64,000 bases of DNA, taken from contig CM050453.2 in NCBI GenBank assembly GCA_027563935.2, forward strand, positions 90,370,665 to 90,434,664, read 5' to 3'. Below, one piece after another: positions 33,057 through 45,864 of this stretch. The translations under genes were made by a program, and so were the position numbers. The notes below the pieces were generated by a model. It worked only from the letters and a program-made list of their open reading frames with translations, did no database searches and had not been told where the DNA came from. Position 1 is the stretch's first letter, and each line of letters starts with the position of its first letter. Source of the DNA: Costus lasius (lineage: Eukaryota; Streptophyta; Magnoliopsida; Zingiberales; Costaceae).

Positions 33057-34616
33057 TGTTTGGCCCAGCCCCTACTTTCAGCCCAACCCATTTGGGCCAT
33101 TGACCAAAGGTCAAAATTGGCCCAAGCCATTGCCAAATCAAATGAATCTGATTTGGGGGAGAATCCGGATGGACGGTGGAATCCAATTTGCGAGCTTCGT
33201 CCTTGTTTGGCGACAACGTCAGCCTGTTGCCGGCAGCTGAAATCACAGGTGTACCATTAGAGATGACGCCGGCCAACGACACCTTGCCAAGTGGCAATTT
33301 CCGTTAGAGGAAGCGACGACTCGAGCACCGTCGATGAAGTAGAAAATGGCGACTACGCATGGACGAGACACAAAACGATTAGATTTCAGGTGGTGAAATC
33401 CCGCATTCGGCGAGCTGTTTCATCACCTCAAGCATGCGTCTGGACAATCGGAGCGGGCGCAGGGGAGTCGGTAGGAAAGTATGGCCGCAAGGAGCATGGA
33501 CGGTGGACAAAAGCACCGGATGCACATGAACTCTATGAGAGATGAAGCGACACAACGGGCTGATGAGAGCAGCTCGAGCACTTCAGCGCCGCATGGCGTC
33601 CATCGAGTTCGGAGAAGGCTCCCATGGTAGATCTCCGTGTGATGCAAGCGCGCCGGCTAAGATCTAGACGAAGATCTAGATCAAGAAACGAGACACGGGC
33701 AGATCATAGAGAGATCTCGCGTGACGATAGTGCTAGTTCGGCCATCTGAATGAACGGTTGTCTATAAGAACAAGGGATAGTGGGCTCAGCGAGAAAGGGG
33801 AGGAACTACTGGGATTGAACTGAGGGGAACGAACGGCTAAACGAGGGACGAACGACGGTAAGTGGCGTAAACTAGGCGATCGGAACTCACCTAAGGTAAC
33901 GCCTCCACCTCTCCCTCCTCTGAACTCAACGTCGACCTACCGGCGAGGGCTTGTGAACCCCCTCTCAGTAGCTCCGGTGGGTGGGTGGCGAGGTTCGGAG
34001 CCTCGTCGATGCTAAGCTCTACTTCAGCGGCGAACTCTTCCTCTCCTTTCTCCCCATCGCCCCTTTTTCTCTCCAGTGGTTCGGCGAGCCTCAGGTCTCG
34101 AACCTTAGGTAAACACCGAGTTCGAACAGAGGCGCCGATCGATCAACGGGCGGAAGTTTGGGTTGCCCGACACTCGACAGAGAAGAACGCCGTTGCCGAG
34201 CTTGTCGAAAGGAGAAATGCGCGGACATTGTTCCGACAAAGCCGTAGGCTGTGCACGTGAATGAAGCCGCGAGAGTTTGGATGCTGATGTGGCAGCAAAA
34301 TGCGGACGCGGGCGAAGGCGTGTTCCGAGTTCAGATCCATTCGGCTGAAGGTATAAATTTGATTCTTTTCATTCGATTTGGATTCTGACGTGGTTGTTCC
34401 CTTGTTTTCCTTTTCCCCTCTCTCTTCCTGGGTTGGACAAGGCTGAGGGATGCGTACGCGAATGTGTCCCTATCGGTCATGCCGAACCTGAACCAAAACA
34501 GTTAAAATGATCCCCTACGTGGGATTTTAATTGATTTGACCCTGCGTGTCATTTAAAAATTATTGTAATAATTTATTTAGCTGATTTGTTGTATTATGTT
34601 AAAACAGGGCGTGACA
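33057..34616 (+). repeat. Element H LTR segment 3 (most complete)
   Basis: 1560 bp from TGTTTGGCCCAGCCCC to GGGCGTGACA. It includes text homologous to the start of gag copy 2 (34159-34233) before its own 3' part, so that stretch is LTR sequence by this definition. A TATAAGAAC box lies near 33763. Confidence 0.85.
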
Positions 34617-34621
34617 CTAGT

Positions 34622-37007
34622 TATATTTGATCCATGACAAACAGTTAAAATGGTCCTCTCTCTGTGTTTATGTAGAACCTGTAGTTTCCCTTCTTTTTTG
34701 AATTTTCACATAAAATCAACAAAAATCAATGGAATTTGTGAAGATTTTAAACTCTATTCAACAAAAATACGTTGAATGACGATTTTGGGTAAAAGTATAG
34801 TTTCACTGTTTGATTATTTTGCATATTCATAAATACATGATCTATTGTATAGTTCTAGAACAACCTATATAATAAAATAATTAAGACATCTAATTGTGCC
34901 ATCAATCTTGGTGTGCTTTAATGTCCACTATCGGGCTAGAAATCTTCCACTGCTATCCTTCTTTAGACAGCTCTCGATGGGAAGATACAACGTTGGTTAA
35001 GGATGCAAGTGGGGATGTAGCCCATATTTATAATGGAAAAACCCTAAGCTCCCTCCATAAAGGAGTTTTGCATTTCGGGTGGGACATCCATAATCCAATA
35101 AAGATTATCTAATAAGGATTTCTCTCAAACCCAGGGTGAAGAATCCAATATCCAATAGCGATTCCTCTTAAAACCTGCGAGCTATACAGTCTGTCTTTCA
35201 CATTCAATATTGAGATGTTATGGGCCCATTAATCAATTAACAAATGCTCCCACGAATCAATAATGTTAGACCAAAAATTCCAACATTCACAAGAGCATAA
35301 TTTGTGACCATCGTCACTAACTGTGACTACAATTTTGAACAAAACGAGGAGCGACACAGTCCAATGCTCACCTAGCATGTTTTGATCATTTCCTACATAT
35401 TTAACTAGAAATTAGAAAAATTCTAAAGCCGGGAAGGAAGATTTGTGGAGGATAAATAGTGATCAAAGCAACCTTAGAGGAGGAGAATAAGAATCGAGTA
35501 AGATTTCAAGTGCAAACCAAGAGTAGTGACTTCCACTTTCTGCGAGAGATCTCGAGTTCGAATTTGAGAATAACCTAAGTAATGGCACACTCAATGAAAA
35601 GGGAAAGAAGAGAAGAGTTTTATATCATTTTTCCTAGTTCATGAGAAGGATCAAAGGTGAATTGAGCTAACCCTAATCTTCCAATGACTATAAAAAATTA
35701 CAATTATGGTTCATGAACCCTAACCATCTCAATTTATTTGCTATTTACAAGCTATGATGAGTTTGTGTTTACTTTAGTGGCTTTTATAGCTTAACTCTAA
35801 TTTTAAAATATAGGGAGTAATCTATTGTAAATATTCTATCATGTTATATTAATTAATTATTCTATTTGAGTAGGTTAATTAATTAATATAATTCAGATGA
35901 CCATGATTTTCTATCATAAATGTTTGAATATATTATGAATAAATCACATATATTTATGATATATCTATAATATGTCATCAACGTCATAAAAAAGCCAACA
36001 AATTAATATTGTCATAAATTGACACAACCATTATAAAATATGGCTAAAATTGATATTTGCATTTTAAAATTTAGTTAAAATTGACATTGGCATAAATTAA
36101 ATCAAAACTGTCATTTCAAAAATTAGTATAATAATAACTTAGAAATCAATGTTAAACTAAATCAATCTTAAACCTTAACAATTATGGTTGGTCTTAGAAA
36201 TTAGATTTTAGTTAACTCACAATACAACTGTCTTTTCCTTATCCTCTCCCTTAGAAAAGAAAATCATTTATAATCTCAAACTTATATTAATAAATATATT
36301 TTTTGGCAAGCTAATTAATAAATATAATTGGATAAATTGATTTATTATCATAAATTTTTAAATATATTATAATATACTATGAATGAGTAATATTTAGAGC
36401 TTGATTACAAGATGTGTATCAACAATTAAGATTCTTACTAATTAAATTAACTAACACCCTCTAAAAGCATTAAAATTGACATTGTTATTTAAAATATTGA
36501 TGTAATATTAATGAAAATAAATAATATTAGACTACGGTCAATGAAGCCTCAATAATTATGTCAAGAAATTGATATTAATAAATTAAAATTAATGTGTTTT
36601 TTATTTCTTCCTCCTAGTTTTTTGTCCAAGGAAATACATAAGAGTTTGATCTTTTTATTCATTCTTGATCTCAAGATTCTTTTAAATCCATCAAAATTAA
36701 GATAAATTCACTAAGATATGACTTGAGGAATGTTCCTTCTATTATATTAAGCATGAGCTTCTAATCTTTACAACAAGCTTGTCAGTGATATATTGAGTCA
36801 TATAAAGTGATTCAAGTTTTTATTATAAAGTGATTCAAGCATGTGCATGACATGCATGACTTCACACATAACTGCATTCAATAAGTATAATTGAATGGCA
36901 AACAAACCTTTTATCATCTAATTATCGTTATTCTTTTTCTAACATAGAGGCCGATAATTTATCCTTCCATAAGAGTGCTTTTTCTAAACCATTTTATACA
37001 GGTAAGG
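34622..37007. other. AT-rich stretch without supported gene
   Basis: Continues the DNA that element H split. Two diverged similar segments (about 35868-35960 and 36305-36395: 'aattaataaatataat..', 'atttttaaatatattat') suggest an old duplication or decayed MITE. 34880-35260 is less AT-rich but unrecognised. No cornichon exon 2 was seen. Confidence 0.4.
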
Positions 37008-39308
37008 TGTCAGGAACTGATTAGCTTAAGCATGCCACGTCAACTCCACGTCGGATAGGTATGATTTTTCAACAGCCGAGATCCCAATCAACTGCTGCGT
37101 GTTGCCATTGACCCGCGTTCGGATCTCAAATCGAGTGTCGCGCGCCGAACGCACAACACACTAACGCGCTGGAACGGACCTGCGGCAGGGGAGGACAATT
37201 CACGTCCCTTGCCCTCAGCCTCCATCGGCGGCCCACTGGTCGCCAAAAATGGGTCATCGGTGGTGACGAAGATGTCTGGGAAGAGATTGGGAAAAGCTCG
37301 CCAGAAGGACAGAGTGTTGACGTTGAAACTCGAGGGAAAGTTTCTCCGTTTATTCTATCTACAAACAGATACCTAAAACCCCTCTATACAGCTCTATGTA
37401 TACACTCAACTCCTCTCCTCTCCATCTAGTCTCACTCACCGGGATCACTGCCTGAGGAAGGAGGAGGCGGCGAACCTCAGACCGCCGCTTGGGAGGAAGG
37501 TGATACGCTCGTCACCTACTCTTGCTGGTGTCCGCGAGTCGGGAAGTTCCCTCTCTCCTACCTCTCGTGGAAGCTAGTGCTTAGATCCCCCTGCCGACGG
37601 ACTTTTGTTCTTCTTTTCTACTTGGGGAGTCACCTGCTCCACTTTCTCTTCTGCTATCGCCGCCTGAGGACGCTACCATGGGCGGGATGCCTGCCAGCCA
37701 TCGCTTAGTGTCTATGTCCGCCGCCTACCTCGGGACTCCATCGTCTTCGCACCTCTACGCGCCCGTTGACGGGAGTGGGGCGGAGCATATTCACCACTGC
37801 CTGCCTGGATCCGTTGCTTGTGAAGTCATTTTTATATAGTGTTTCTCATGTGATTTTACCGTCACATTTTTGCTCTTTTCGCAGTTATGCTTGATTATAC
37901 TTTAAATTATTACGATGTCTGCGGGGTCTACACTCTTTTGTGTTTTTGCTTCATTTCAGGGAAAAAGTGAGGCGACGCAATCATTTTCAGCTGGATCAGT
38001 ATTCTCAGTGAGAATCAAAACCTACATAGTGACCAGAATCACACCCCGTGGCTTCTGTGTCGCCTGATGCTAATTTTCCAAATTTCATCCATCACCTTCC
38101 CTTCTCTGAAGAGAAGATTTCATAAGGGCATAAAGGGAATTCGACAGAGAGGAGGCGAGGACATAAAACAAGATGTCTTTGGGCGGCGGGAGGAGACACA
38201 TCTAACAGGAGGAGGAGGAGGAGGCTAAGCGACCGAACGGAGAAGCAGAGGAAACCCTTCGTTGTGAGAGTGTGAATGGGTTCATGACCAAAAATGGGGA
38301 AGAAGGAGATCTCGTCCGGTAGCTTCTTCTTCCTTGAGGGAGTCTTATCATCTTCTTCCCATTTTTCTTACTCTTCTCATTGTTCCATGGATGTCACGTT
38401 GAGATTAATCGATGCTTTGCCTTGCACAATGAATCTTGTAGCTTAATCCTGTTTCAGGGCAAGAGAAAGCCCCTTGTATGTTTTATGCATGGATTATTAA
38501 CCCTTATTTTGTAATCCCTAATTTGTTCTATCATACCTAGTTGTACCCTACGAATGGGGAATGCCATCATGTTTTCTTCATGTTTTAGACATCTTGTATT
38601 GCTAAGAGGCACATCTTGATGTTGGATCCCCTAGGTATGAGTATCGCAATCACCTAACAAAAGTTGTTGATTGTTCATGGATAGTGTACACCATCTTGCA
38701 CTCATTGGGTTTATTTAGCTAAGCGTGCTACGACGGTAGATGTCTAACCGCGTAAATACCTCGTTATACCCTTGAGAGAGGGTGACTTGTACAACTGAAG
38801 GGGTGGTGTACACAATCTAGCACTCATTGGGTTTGTTCGGCTAAACATACTATGACGGTAGACGTCTAGCTGGATAAATACCTTGTTGCATCTTTGAGAG
38901 AGGACAACTTGAACCTTTGTTGATTACCCTAGGACTGTTGGGGAGAATTTTATATTACTAGCTATCCACACATGACACATCAAGGCGGCGAACCCTGGCC
39001 CTAATCTCGTGCATCCTAAGACTTCCCGTCGAGTAATTTCCTTCCTTTCTTAATTAGCTTTAACTTATCATCCTATTTACAACAACAAAGGTTTGTCTAG
39101 TTTATTATAACTCAATTAGTCGGTACGTGATATTTGGTCTCTGTGGGATCGATACATATATATTACTTTGATAGTCCGTATACTTGCGGAGCCTATCACT
39201 GCTCCAGCAGGCCGTTTCAACTCTCCATCTCCTCTAGCGTCAGGGCTTTGGGCCTCCGCCCAAACCCAGATGATTCACGGCCCTGCTTAGGGCCTCTTGG
39301 GCCTCACA
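37008..39308 (-). repeat. 3' LTR of chromovirus J, interrupted by L
   Basis: On the minus strand the LTR begins TGTGAGGCCC at 39308, right after a GGCTGGGGGAGGAC polypurine tract, and ends CAGTTCCTGACA at 37008. The bases TAAGG at 37003-37007 would be one target duplication; the other lies past the window. About 1380 bp of the span is solo LTR L. Confidence 0.65.
37819..39198 (+). mobile_element. Solo LTR L (Athila/Tat type)
   Basis: Starts TGTGAAGTCATTTTTATATAG and ends with the U5 layout of Athila LTRs (cggtacgtg, 'ctgtgggatcgatacatatat', 'tacttgcggagcctatca'). The flanks TTGCT (37814-37818) and CTGCT (39199-39203) match 4 of 5, an aged target duplication. No internal region. It contains two copies of a 122-bp tandem unit (from 38685 and 38807). 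Unlike B and I it has no composite-dyad array. Confidence 0.65.
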
Positions 39309-39325
39309 GTCCTCCCCCAGCCGGC

Positions 39326-40741
39326 CTAGATGCCGCCCTCGGCGTCTCTCATCTCTACGGAGGCCCACAACTGCGTTTCAAACTGCCACAGGTCTGCGGC
39401 TCTCACCCATTGGGGCTCTTCTAGCTCCCGCCACTTGACCTGGAACTCGGTAACTCTATTACCCGCATGAGTTCCCCTGGTGCGCAAGTTCACGACTTCC
39501 TCCAAGGTGTCCTCGAATTGCACCCAGCCCGTAGGAGGGGGCCTCTCTTGTCGCTTGCATCCAGGGTCTTCGTCCTCATGGGAATTCTTCAAGAAGGATA
39601 CGTGGAACACAGGGTGGAGTTTTAGCCTTTCCGGCAGCTCCAATCGATACACCACCATCGATTGCTTCTTCTTGGGGATGAGGGCCTGGTGCTTCTTCTT
39701 GGTGGAGATCGTCTGCCACATCTTGGGGGTCACCTTGAGCAAGACTCGCTCTCCCGTGTCGAATTGCTCATCCTGTCGGCTCTTATTCATGTAGGCTTCC
39801 ATCTGACGGCAGCCTCCTCCAGGCTATCCTTGACCTCCATCAACATTTTTTCCCTTCCGTTGGTGGCCCGCTTGGCGTCAGGGCAGTCCCGACAGTCCTC
39901 TCGCTGTACCACATCTAGCATGGTTAGCGGTTGCTTCCCTAGGACGATCTCGAAGGGCGACTTGCCCGCCGCCGAGCTCTAGTGAAGGTTGTGAGAAAAT
40001 TAGGCAGTATCCAACAATTGGAGCCAGTTGCGCTGGGTCGTCATCGCGTAGTGTCGTAGGTACTCTTCCAACATGGCATTGATCCTTTCCGTCTGCATAT
40101 CTTTCTGAATAGAGTCCGCTAGAACCTCCTTGTGAAACAACCATCCCTGTCGCTCACTATGTCCACTGGTAGCTTGAAATACTTCACTACCTTGGCCCAA
40201 AAGAGTTGGGTAGCCTCCTCCGCCGGGAAGTGAGGTGAAGCAACGAGGAAAGTGGCGTACTTCGAGAACCTATCAACAATGACTAGGATGGATCCCTTGC
40301 CTTCTACCACCGGAAGTCCCATGATGAAATCCATAGATAGGTAGATCTATGGACCCTCCGACCTCGGAAGCGGCTGTAGCAGCCCCGCTTCGCGTCGCTG
40401 GTCCACCTTGTCCTTCTGAAAAGTGAGGCACGTCTTCAAGAATAAGTCCACATCCATCCTCATGGAAGGCCAATAACATGGCCTCACTAGTAACGACATC
40501 GTCCTCCTCTGTCCTGGGTGCCCTAACCAAGGGGAGTCATGCACCTCGGCCATGATGTCTCTGTGCAGGGACCCCCAACGCGGGGATGAGTAACCGGGAG
40601 CCCGCTGCCTCGAGTAGTCCCTGCTGATTCAGGGAATATAGGCGGACTTCACCCTATCAAACGGCATCCCTCAGCTTCTAGTACTTCAGATCCCTAGTTG
40701 CCGTAGCCTCTACCCTGCTCGCAATGTCTCCTTCCACCAAG
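39326..40741 (-). pseudogene. Chromovirus J integrase and chromodomain
   Basis: On the minus strand, from right to left: the H2C2 zinc region (VHDSPWLGHPGQRRT, then the CLTFQKDK site where CxxC is expected), MDFIMGLPVVEGKGSILVIVD with the first Asp, VKYFKLPVDIVSDRDGCFT with the second Asp, then in other frames the tail, KLHPVFHVSFLK and a chromodomain ending FQVKWRELEEPQWVRAADLW. Several frameshifts. The RNase H that belongs before it is at 56058-56575, across element I. Confidence 0.85.
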
Positions 40742-40746
40742 GAGAT

Positions 40747-43700
40747 TATTGTGTCCGTAAGTGCACAAATACTTGAAGTAATAAAAGATATCGAACCACA
40801 ATGACATACGTGTTAAGTACCAAATAGTTGTTTTCATACTAGCTAAGCAAATCGAATACGACGTAAGTGAACGATCGGAAAGTGCATGGTTTATCAGAGA
40901 GAGAAAGTTGGGACTAGGGTTTTATCCACCTAAGTTTCTTATAACTGGACAGAAATAAGTGTTCATCAGTTTATTCTTAATATGATAGAGACGAAATCTA
41001 CTTTTAAAGAAATTGTCTCGCTCTCGCGATAACAATTTACAAAGAACAACATTCACTCTCGCAACTGATTATTTAGTGTTTTAAATAAGTAAACCTTGAC
41101 AAAGAGATTTAAAAATCACTCTTGTGCATAACTCTCAGTGTCAATATCTCAAGTGAAACTAAATATTCTCATATCTTAGTTTCATAGGTTTTGCTTTAGG
41201 GTTTCCAATAATCCAATACCTAATCTCTTTGCATATTTTCATGTCTATCTCAATGATATTTCCTAGATCAGTTTATCAAGAAGGATTATACTTCAAAAAT
41301 CAAGAATTAAGAACAAACCTAATCTCTTAGCGTAAGTGCCTAAATCATAATTTTAGGGTTTCAAGTTTTGCAAATCACTTTTTAGTAAATATTACAAAAC
41401 TCTGAAACATGTTGAAAAATTAAAACTTAGAAAAGAATTACGCATGTCCCCATGTCCCAAGGAAGAAATACGCTATCATGGTGGAAGAATTACAATAAGA
41501 CATTATTTTAGAAAAATCAGAAATCAAGAAGAAGGTGTGAGCTACTATACACAGAGCTATAATAAAATTACAGCCCGTAATTTCCTTTCTGCAAACGCGA
41601 TGAATAGTGGCGGTGCCCACACTTTTGTTGATTTTGCCTTCCTCTGAACTCCTTTTGCTCTGGAACTTCTAGTGTGTGTTCTCCTTCCTCAGGCGCAACT
41701 TCATTACAAATTTCGTTGCAGATGATGGTCTATACGTTTCTTAGCGACAAACCCTAGCGTGGCAGTGAACCTGTCGATTTCTCTCCGAATCGTGGATCAA
41801 AATTGGGGCTTACTGCTTTGAGATCTTCGCCTCTTCTTATAGATCACTCTACTTCTTTTGGTTTTTGAAATAGTGGTCTAAATCGCCCGGAATCATCGTC
41901 GCAAAAATCGGCTACAGTAACTCCGGAAGAATCAGGCAAACACGGCCGCCTGGGTTAGAATTACAGCCCGTGAATAAACTTACGGCAGTGCCGTAATTTC
42001 TTCTGTGGAAACATTGGAAGAATTACAGGCTGTAATAAAAACCATGGCAGTGCCATGTTTTATCCTTCATGCTTCAAATTTGGTTCGACAAGATTACGAC
42101 CATCATAATATTACAACCGTGTCATAATTATCTCTATATAGAAATCTTCAAAAATTATGGCAGAGGAAATTAATCATGGTAGTGCCGTGATTTATTCTAT
42201 AAGTTCAGTAAAACTACGGCCCGTAATTAAAATTACGGCCCTACTGTAATTGTTGGGAAACCCCGGGGATATTTTACAATTTTCAGAGTCATAGACATTA
42301 CAAAATACATTGCACAGCGGAAGCAATATCCCCGAAACAGGCCGGTCCCAAAAACCCAATGAAGATCGCAAGCAAGAGAGTCGACACGATGAGTTAGGAA
42401 ATACCTTTGAGTAAGATGAGGTCGATGTCGTGATAGGCGCCCAAGCGTGCGCCCTCTGCAGTTTCACACACACGGATGCCTCGAGTTCTCTTCTTCCACG
42501 CCCGGTGCTAGCCTCGGGAAGAAGATCCAAGCCTTGTGCTCGCCCTCTTCAACTCTGCACTACCTCCAAGGTGTATGCGCCAAGAAGAAGGAGAGGAGAA
42601 GTAGTCGCCAAGTCCAAGTCCTTCTTGAGCCAAGAGGAGGAGAAGAAGACTTGTGCTTACGGCTAGATGATGGAGGAAGAGAAGTTGTGCCAAGAGCCTC
42701 CAAGCTTTCGCCCCTCTCTATTGATTACGCCTCCAAGGAATTGTCACTCATGAGAGGGGGTGGCTAGGTGCTCTTTTATAGGGCAAGAGGCGGTTTGTGA
42801 AAGGCTAGGATCAAGACAAGTGGGCGGCTAGGATGAGAAGGTTTGAGGCAAGGAAAGTCTCCAAGACATTTTGCATAATTCTCATTCAACCATTCCTTTT
42901 GTGCCCACGCCTTTCCTTGTGCACCAAGGCCTTGCCTTGCGCCCCAAGCAATGCCATAGAGGCATTCATACCATAAGGGATAAAGGGGGGAGGCGCCAAT
43001 TGCTTCCTTATGAAGCAAATTGTGCCACTTCTCCCCATTATGCCCATAGGCGCCTAGGGGAGAAGACTTGTCCCCATTATACCCTTCTAGCCCTTCTTCT
43101 CTTCATGACAACTTATTAGTGAGCCCAACTTAGCAATGGGTCTAGCCCAAAGACCATTACCCACGTTAACCAAGCCATTGGATCCGATCCAACTTAACCC
43201 AAGGTCAAATGAGGCTAACTATGGTTAATTCGGCCAATATGCCAAAAACAGAAGTTGGCTCCAATAAGTTTCTTCCATCTCATCATGCCCATTGGCGCCG
43301 ATGAAATCTCCAAAATAGATCCGAGTTATCCTATAACTCGATCATAAGGCTTCCCGATCAATACGAGAACTCAAGTATCAAGGTGTGCGACCCTATAGGT
43401 TCCTCTGACGCTGGCAGTGCTGACCAAAGGTCATCACAAGCAGTGAGTGGCACCTAGCAGTGCATCGATGCTACCCATGTCATTGGAATGGATATCGACA
43501 TCGATATCCCCATCATCGCAACTAGGTACAGATGCATTACAGTCTCTTTGCCGAACTGATATCCGATTGGACAAGTGTGTCACCACTTGTTTTCACCCAA
43601 TCACATGGTTATGACTAAAACAGGTTCTCACCTGGGTATGGCCATACACTCTCAGTCATAGAACCATAAAGGAGCTCCATGGATATCATACTTCCCTAAG

Positions 43701-44466
43701 GAAGGGGTAAATCCTTTGTCTGTCCATTGACCTTCTCATATGGGTCGTGACATGCTCAATGACAACCATTATGACCTCCCAACTACGGCGAGGTGTTAGA
43801 TTGTATCAAAGCAAGTCCCTAACCATATAGAATGATCAATGACCTCAAGTCAAGGGATCAATGCATCTCCTGTCACTTGTGAGGATAACTCATGACACCA
43901 AGTCATAGCCTCACAGCGGGTCTATCCAGTATATCCTCCAATGATATACCCATGTGTCTGTGTCCTAACCAGCCCACATACCAGTCTCACAAGTACCATA
44001 GTTGTCCCATATCCACTAAGGTAGATCGACTGGGGACTATAGTTCGAGCACAGATCCAATCTGTCTCCAGGGACATTATCATGTTAGTACATATGCGCAG
44101 ATGTAAACAAACATAGATAACGACAATGCCAGAATGATGTATAAATATCAAAGTCAAGTAGTACATTAGTTGACCAAAACTAGGTCCTAGGGCGTATACA
44201 CCAACAGTAATTTCGCAGAAAACTCTGATTGGCTTGAAATTTGTTGTGTAATCTCCTCTTGATGATTAGGATTCGTCTATGTACTCAGATTACTTGAAAA
44301 TCCATCAAAATGATGCCTTTTTGCCTAAAATTAATCAAAAACTAGAAAAAGTGCAGATTCCAAAATATGTGACAAATAAGGCATAAAAATAAGCAAAAGA
44401 GTATGAATATGACTCAAAAAGACTAATTAATTAATACAAAATATACTATAGATATTTGAGTCATCA
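40747..44466 (-). repeat. 3' LTR of element I, interrupted by G
   Basis: In element orientation it starts TGATGACTC and ends GGACACAATA. Excluding G and one target duplication it is about 1759 bp, against 1873 bp for the 5' LTR; the 40750-42250 and 54180-55800 parts align nearly throughout, except that about 110 bp around 54880-54990 are absent here. A minus-strand TATA (41833-41841) and a dyad array (about 41945-42250) are present. Confidence 0.9.
42251..44206 (-). mobile_element. Solo LTR G (copia type)
   Basis: 1956 bp flanked by GTAAT (42246-42250 and 44207-44211), plus-strand ends TGTTGGGAAACC..ATACACCAACA. Same family and same minus orientation as F; TATA box on the minus strand at 42773-42780 and a U5-like region at its left edge (gcacagcggaagc). 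No internal region. The open frames inside are not genes that I recognise. Confidence 0.9.
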
Positions 44467-45864
44467 AAATACATAAGGCTCAAACTTTGTTTGTCCTCAA
44501 GCAAACAAAAAAAATCTATGTTGATTATGAAGAATAAACTTTCTTATGAAAAATAAACTTCTAAAATATAATCACCTATGAAAAACTCCACCAAATGTTG
44601 CATTAAATTTCAAATAAATATATCGTCCTCCGAAATTATATCTTCAAGAGCCACAACTTAGTTAAATAAAATTTTGCAACTTGTATAATAAATAGAATTT
44701 CAATCTCATGAGTTCAGCCAAGTTTCAATTTGAATCTATCATACTGTTTAAAGGAATAGGATTTCTAAAATCTTTTTTTTTAATCTTTGACATTCTCTAA
44801 ATTGATTACCACTTTTTTTCTGGTAACGAATTTAGAGTACATCAACCACATAGCCGATCTAATAGAACTTATATCTCTTTGGTAGGAAGAAACCTACCTA
44901 GGACAGCGGAGTTAATGTCAAACGATCTTTCCATGGCATGCATCCACATAGATACATAATTTTTATTTGGACTTCAACTCTTAACTTTGGTACCACCGCA
45001 AATTAATACAGTGCCAAGTAGAGGAGTCATTCTCTTTTTCTTTTCTCTCTCCTTGACTTCAACTCATATCTTCGGTACCACTGCCAATTTTACGCAGTGC
45101 CAAGTAACGGAGTCACTCTCTCTTTATTGGATTTTGGAAATTTTTTTTCCCAACAAATAGCAAAGTAGATTAAACATCAACTAGGTTAATCAATTGACAT
45201 CAATTCAAAAATCATACTTATATGCTCATTTTATCCGAGAAAGTAATTTCACTCTTAGATCGCATTCATCAAACAATATATTGACCCAAAACTTCATGCA
45301 TCGATCAATAAAAAATTTTAATAGGTAGATATATATTGAAGAAATAAATTCAATATAATAGGTCTATTTCCAATCACAGGCATTGACATAGACATTCATC
45401 ATCAAGAAAATAATCACAATGACAACAGTAGAAATTTTACAAAAGTAGACCACACATCGTAGGCATATCATCTCAGCAATATATATATATATATATATAT
45501 CAATCAAGATTCTGCAAAGTGCAAGCATCACAAGTATCATCATAGGAAAACAGTGCACATAGCAAGAACAAATTCACCATTCAAAGTTATAAATGCCAAA
45601 TATTAGAATGCACCTACACATGGCGCCAAATCACATCATCAACAGAAATCATAATATCTAAATACAACCATATTGAATCAAAAACACAAATATCATAATA
45701 ACACAGTACAACAAGATCGAATTAACACAAAACATCAAAACGAGGATCCACAGGCACCGGACACAAGAAGTATGACCGAGTCATCCTTCCCTATAAAAAC
45801 ATGAACATCAATAGGGTATAAAGATGAATGAAACATAGATAGGAGAAGGAATACTCACAAAGCT
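44467..45864 (-). other. Element I tail between env-like ORF and 3' LTR
   Basis: AT-rich, non-coding. The polypurine tract expected right before the LTR is poor: the minus strand reads GAGCCTTATGTATTT. A GAGGACAAACAAAG stretch just upstream resembles the purine-rich lead seen in other Athila/Tat elements. An (AT) microsatellite of about 20 bp is at 45480-45500. Confidence 0.5.

Larger units (their letters stand above)
27984..34616 (+). mobile_element. Element H: gag-only LTR retrotransposon with three LTR segments
   Basis: The outer ends are flanked by CTAGT (27979-27983 and 34617-34621). Three segments begin T(G)TTAGGCCCAGCCCCTAC-like at 27984, 30364 and 33057; two internal regions lie between them. 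Each internal region has a gag pseudogene, a knuckle remnant, the hairpin-repeat module and a GAGGGGGAGAATG tract, but no protease, RT or integrase. This matches the TR-GAG class of non-autonomous elements. LTR starts, GCGTGACA end and polypurine tract resemble element E, suggesting that E-like chromoviruses supplied the enzymes. Confidence 0.88.

Noticed and set aside
34894..35112. 72-codon frame MCHQSWCAL
   Set aside because: Single short frame in AT-rich DNA with no recognisable motif or splice context.
39480..39982. Plus-strand frames over the J chromodomain region
   Set aside because: Antisense shadows of the recognised integrase/chromodomain coding text.
45480..45500. AT dinucleotide run as a regulatory or replication site
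   Set aside because: A simple microsatellite in the tail of element I; nothing else supports a function.
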